From Methanocalculus natronophilus (GTDB lineage Archaea > Halobacteriota > Methanomicrobia > Methanomicrobiales > Methanocorpusculaceae): a stretch of 64,000 nucleotides of DNA. The notes under the pieces were generated by a model. That model saw nothing but the letters and a program-made list of their open reading frames with translations. It ran no database searches and was not told the DNA's origin. The translations under genes were made by a program, and so were the position numbers. The stretch lies in assembly GCF_038751955.1 (NCBI RefSeq), contig NZ_JBCEXH010000002.1:124001-188000 (forward strand). Reading direction: 5' to 3'. Below, in pieces: positions 60,851 through 64,000 of the stretch (its first letter is position 1; each line of letters starts with the position of its first letter).

Positions 60851-60948
60851 TGAGCATCATGGTCTTCAGGCGGGCAACCGTCTGAAAAAAATAAGGAGCG
60901 TGTCTTGAGTCTGACTCTATGAGATTCAAGAGAGGCTATCTGGCATCA
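60851..60948. repeat. Direct repeat, copy 2
   Basis: Second copy of the permease 3' end. It encodes again the tail IMVFRRATV plus the stop and the following non-coding bases up to the flavoprotein 3' end. No permease gene precedes it. Confidence 0.9.
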
Positions 60949-61548
60949 GGGAGAGGCAAGGGATTTGCCAAGCTTCCTCCCCGCAAGCTTCGCCTCTTCA
61001 AGTACATCGGGGCAGTTCCGCACCGCACCCCGGTCAAAGAGTGAGAAGACAGTCATCTCTGCAACAATCTCATATCCCATCGCCTGAACAGGAAGCCGGA
61101 GAGCCTCCATTGCAACCCCCATATCCTCTTTATGCTCCTGTTCGCATATCGAGGCGATGATGGCCTTCCTCCCCTGTCCGGCAAGCCTGCTTGACCACGC
61201 CCGTGGCCGGGTATCCTCAAAATCATAGTAGCAGTAGCACCGGTCGATGAATGCCTTCATCTCCGCGGTGATGTTGTAGGTATGGGTTGGGGAGACCAGA
61301 ACAAGGGCCTGTGATGAGGAGATCTTTGGGTAGAGCAGGGTCATGCCATCATACAGCCCCGTGCAGATACCGTCTGTTCTGCATGCTTCACACCCGGTGC
61401 ATGAGGAGAACCGGTAATCCCTGAGATGAACCGCCTCAGTCACGGCTCCCGCCTCGCCTGCACCCTTCAGGATAGTCGCAAGGAGAATATCAGAATTGCC
61501 GCCTCTTCGCGGGCTTCCGGAGACACCCAGAATGCCGGTATCGTTCAT
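60946..61548 (-). CDS. Iron-sulfur flavoprotein (Isf family), third copy
   Basis: 200 residues. FMN loop GVSGSPRRGGNSDILLATIL; cysteines 50, 53, 56 and 62 (CTGCEACRTDGIC) give the compact cluster motif; flavin contact SPTHTYNITAEMKAFIDRCYCYYDF. More distant from the pair at 27-28 kb. Electron-carrier role inferred from family. Parts of its 5' and 3' ends reappear at 60322-60372, so it was once duplicated together with the exporter permease. Confidence 0.9.
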   Translation of the reverse strand: MNDTGILGVSGSPRRGGNSDILLATILKGAGEAGAVTEAVHLRDYRFSSCTGCEACRTDGICTGLYDGMTLLYPKISSSQALVLVSPTHTYNITAEMKAFIDRCYCYYDFEDTRPRAWSSRLAGQGRKAIIASICEQEHKEDMGVAMEALRLPVQAMGYEIVAEMTVFSLFDRGAVRNCPDVLEEAKLAGRKLGKSLASP

Positions 61549-61862
61549 ACCGAAGAGATACGGGACTGTTCCTCAATAAGGGTATCGGAAAGACAAAAAA
61601 GAGAGCAGCACTGCTGCCGGTGCGCGGAGAGGATCAGGTATGAGAGGCAGTCGGGTAGCGGGCTTTTCGAGTCCAATGGATGAGGGATGCCCTGGACTTG
61701 CCAAAAAAGCCCGATAGAAGGCAGCTTCCACCCCATGATGGAAGCAGTATGCGGTCGGCAACAACCATCAATATTTCGAAACTGCTATTAGCCTTTTCGA
61801 AGAGACGGTTATGAAACGGATCACCCGGATACGGGGGATCTGACAGGAGAAGGTGCGTTCTT
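61549..61862. other. Intergenic region before the CofE-like gene
   Basis: 314 bases, no convincing gene. It contains a 7-bp hairpin GCTTCCA/TGGAAGC near 61723-61745 and two TTCGAA sites about 25 bases apart near 61775-61800. A ten-codon frame beginning at 61811 (MKRITRIRGI) precedes the AGGAGAAGGTG ribosome binding site. No tRNA or known riboswitch recognised. Confidence 0.35.
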
Positions 61863-63068
61863 GTGATACAATTACCAGACTATATCGGACCGTGTGCATT
61901 TGGAATAAAGATGGGAGTTATCGTTCCTGGAACTGACCTTCACAGGATGCTCATCGATGAGGCTGCGAGGCTTGATGCGGATGGGCTGCTTGACAATGGT
62001 GATGTCCTCTCCATCACTGAATCAATCCTTGCACGGGCACAGAACAATCTTATCACAACAGAAGAGACAGCGCTTGAGATCAGAAAAACACTTGGTCTTC
62101 GGCCGGACAGTACAGTCGGCGTCCTCTTCCCGATCGCCAGCAGGAACCGGTTCTCCCTTATCCTTGAATCGATTGCAAAGGCAGTGCCAAACGGTACCGT
62201 GATCGTGCAGTTCTCCTACCCTGACGACGAGGTCGGCAACCAGGTTCTCCCCCCGGAGATAGCAGAAGAGCTCGAAAAGCGGCACGGGAGCCTCTTCACG
62301 CTTGATGAGATCGGAGGCGACTATACGCACCCGCTCACCGGCGTCAATTACCTGACATTATACAAGGAGATCATCGAACGCGAAGGGGCAGAGCCAAAAA
62401 TCATCCTTTGCAATGATCCACGGCAGATAGCCGGGTTCAATCCTGACGGCGTGATCGTTGCCAATATCCATCCCCGCGAGAAGACGAGGAAGACACTCGA
62501 AGGTATCGTGAGCAACTGCTGCACCCTCCAGGAGATCTGCAGCAGCGGCACCTGCCCGCCCACTTCAGAATGGGGGCTGCTTGGGAGCAACATGTCCTCC
62601 AGCTGCCGCCTCAAGCTTGCACCATTTGAGGCTGAACCATTTGTCTGCCTACTCCAGGAACAGATCCAGAAACTGACAGGCAAAGAGATCGAGATCCTGG
62701 TCTTTGGCGACGGCGCCTACAAGGATCCGACAAGCGGCATCTATGAACTTGCCGATCCAAAAGCAGCCTTTGGCGCAACACCCGGTATCAAGGAGGTGCT
62801 GCGTGAAGGTGTCAAGATGAAGTACCTGATCGACAAGTACCATGAAGAGGGAAAGACCAGCCTTGAGATCATCGAACTGATCGATCAGGAGAGTGCAAAG
62901 AAACGCGGGATCAACTGCATTGAATCTGAGGGAACCACTCCCCGGCGTATGGAGGATATCCTGGCCAGCCTCTCGGATCTCATCACGGGCTCCGCCGATG
63001 CGGGAACCCCGCTTGTCCTGATCAAAGGCGTATACCGCCCTCCGACAGTGCCGGGTGAAGCAGAGTAG
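61863..63068 (+). CDS. CofE-like protein (coenzyme F420-0:L-glutamate ligase family, long form)
   Basis: 401 residues from GTG 61863 (AGGAGAAGGTG upstream). The N-terminal two thirds fit the F420 ligase family: LLDNGDVLSITESILARAQNN, VGVLFPIASRNRFS and LFTLDEIGGDYTHPLTGVNYL. The length exceeds the roughly 250 residues of biosynthetic CofE. These long homologues also occur in organisms without F420, so the substrate may not be F420-0. Other parts include GNMSSSCRLKLAPFEAEPFVC and GDGAYKDPTSGIYELADP. Monocistronic. Confidence 0.8.
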   Translation: MIQLPDYIGPCAFGIKMGVIVPGTDLHRMLIDEAARLDADGLLDNGDVLSITESILARAQNNLITTEETALEIRKTLGLRPDSTVGVLFPIASRNRFSLILESIAKAVPNGTVIVQFSYPDDEVGNQVLPPEIAEELEKRHGSLFTLDEIGGDYTHPLTGVNYLTLYKEIIEREGAEPKIILCNDPRQIAGFNPDGVIVANIHPREKTRKTLEGIVSNCCTLQEICSSGTCPPTSEWGLLGSNMSSSCRLKLAPFEAEPFVCLLQEQIQKLTGKEIEILVFGDGAYKDPTSGIYELADPKAAFGATPGIKEVLREGVKMKYLIDKYHEEGKTSLEIIELIDQESAKKRGINCIESEGTTPRRMEDILASLSDLITGSADAGTPLVLIKGVYRPPTVPGEAE

Positions 63069-63114
63069 CCGGGTGAAGAGATTTTACGGTTCATCCCCAC
63101 AGGTGTGGGGAACT

Positions 63115-64000
63115 CTACCCCCGGCGCCACCCGCCCTCCGGGACCCGGATCACAAACCGTGCACCATCGCCCGGCACACCGTCTTCGGTGATGGTGATGC
63201 CTGTGATCCCAAGGATCTCGCGGATAAAGAAGAGCCCAAGCCCGGTGTTCTTCCCATACCCACGCAGAAAGATCTGCTCCTTCTCTTCAGCCGGAATACC
63301 AGGGCCATCATCTTCCCAGAGAACCAGCAGGTCACCATTATCCCTCCTGCACCAGACCCGGACGCGTGTTGCCCCCGCTGCGTACCGTTCGGTATTCTCC
63401 ATCAGGTTTGCAAAGACCTTTGGCAGCAGGGGATCTGCAAAGATTGAGATGGCATCAGTCTCATCAACCACCGGGATTCTGGCAGTTCCATGCTCGCCAA
63501 TCACCCCGGAGAGACGCTGCCAGTCCGGTGCAGCCACCCCGAGATCCTGGTACTCGCGGGTAAACTCGATCTGACGGCGGATACGCTCTGTTGCCTCTTC
63601 CATCTTTGCCAGGTAGAGGGACAGTGTTTCAGTATCCTTCAAAGTATCCCCGGCAAGCGTCAGGTACCCGTTTAAGACCGTGAGCTGGTTTGCGATATCG
63701 TGCCGGGTGATCCCGGTCATCAGGTTCAGCTTCCGGTTGGCATCTGCAATGGCGGCTGCATTCCACGCCAGTTTCTCCTCATTCTTTTTTGCAGCGGTAA
63801 TATCGCGGGCAATCCCTTCAATCGCAACGAGATTTCCGTCTGCATCATATACCGGCACATTCTTCTGCTCAACCCAGATCACCTCGCCGTCCCGCCTGAC
63901 AAGACGGGTGACAATAAGCTCACCGAGTCTGTTCAAAAGCTCATTGCGTGAGAAATTGTCCTCAGGGTGGATGATTGCCTGGAGAAGTCCGGGGTCGGCA
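63115..64000 (-). CDS. PAS-domain sensor histidine kinase (C-terminal part, runs off the window)
   Basis: 295 codons visible, and the frame is open to the window edge. A PAS domain ends with NVPVYDADGNLVAIEGIARDITAAKK. The dimerisation/phosphoacceptor segment is GITRHDIANQLTVLNGYL (His of RHDIxN). The ATPase domain has NLMENTERYA (N box), WEDDGPGIPAEEKEQIF (G1) and GLGLFFIREIL (G2). This is the methanogen-type HATPase kinase; its signal and response regulator are not visible. Confidence 0.93.
   Translation of the reverse strand, partial: ADPGLLQAIIHPEDNFSRNELLNRLGELIVTRLVRRDGEVIWVEQKNVPVYDADGNLVAIEGIARDITAAKKNEEKLAWNAAAIADANRKLNLMTGITRHDIANQLTVLNGYLTLAGDTLKDTETLSLYLAKMEEATERIRRQIEFTREYQDLGVAAPDWQRLSGVIGEHGTARIPVVDETDAISIFADPLLPKVFANLMENTERYAAGATRVRVWCRRDNGDLLVLWEDDGPGIPAEEKEQIFLRGYGKNTGLGLFFIREILGITGITITEDGVPGDGARFVIRVPEGGWRRG

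Noticed and set aside
60682-60885. Plus-strand frame of 67 codons ending in MVFRRATV
   Set aside because: Only the last nine residues come from the duplicated permease tail; the rest is GC-rich low-complexity sequence without a ribosome binding site.

Overview
The window reads as a chromosomal segment of a methanogenic archaeon, most likely of the order Methanomicrobiales. The evidence is a coenzyme M biosynthesis operon of the cysteate-synthase type with a methanogenesis-marker-16 protein, a complete A-type (archaeal) ATP synthase operon, TATA-box promoters often only 25-30 nt from the start codon, and anaerobe oxidative-stress genes (rubrerythrin, desulforedoxin, 1-Cys peroxiredoxin). The order is inferred from gene content only. 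No rRNA, tRNA or CRISPR array was recognised.

Layout. 1-5.4 kb: partial glutaredoxin, AI-2E-type permease, rubrerythrin, RadC, a flavoprotein, then an oxygen-defence operon (zinc ribbon, 41-residue desulforedoxin, AhpD-like protein, peroxiredoxin) and a SRAP protein. 5.4-13.2 kb: glutamine synthetase family gene, ADP-ribosylglycohydrolase, arginine operon argC-CBS-argJ-argB, and a Na/Pi cotransporter. 13.2-18.0 kb: a flavoprotein, small conserved genes, and an unassigned two-gene unit encoding a Pro/Glu-rich membrane protein and a soluble partner. 18.2-20.3 kb: ruvC-ruvA-ruvB. 20.5-26.2 kb: a tightly overlapping six-gene operon (ABC-type ATPase, P-loop GTPase, Fe-S protein, marker 16/DUF39-ferredoxin, cysteate synthase, ComDE) for coenzyme M synthesis. 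26.2-32.5 kb: AEC transporter, two iron-sulfur flavoproteins, and a patch of accessory genes: VapB with a frameshifted VapC, an MntA-HepT pair, an M50 protease, an M3-peptidase fragment and an orphan Dam methylase. 32.5-42.3 kb: atpH-I-K-E-C-F-A-B-D on the minus strand plus a 35-residue membrane protein at the end.

42.4-48.6 kb: glucokinase, chorismate mutase, a JAMM-like protein, a Cache-domain protein and a BtuFDC-type importer. 48.9-51.1 kb: an ATPase remnant behind a perfect palindrome and a double-rubredoxin/thiamine-diphosphate enzyme fusion. 51.3-58.5 kb: BofA-like protein, thioredoxin-CcdA fusion, and a second FecCD-type importer with two substrate-binding proteins, a methyltransferase and a His/Cys-tailed ATPase. 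58.6-64 kb: a DrrAB-type ABC exporter, a scarred tandem duplication containing a small AT-rich gene, a flavoprotein, a CofE-like ligase and a partial PAS histidine kinase.

The strongest leads for unknown biology are the rubredoxin-rubredoxin-ThDP enzyme, the three unassigned proteins co-encoded with coenzyme M genes, the six-hairpin ATP synthase rotor subunit with one neutralised ion site, the membrane-anchored subunit C, and the duplication scar at 60.2-61.5 kb.
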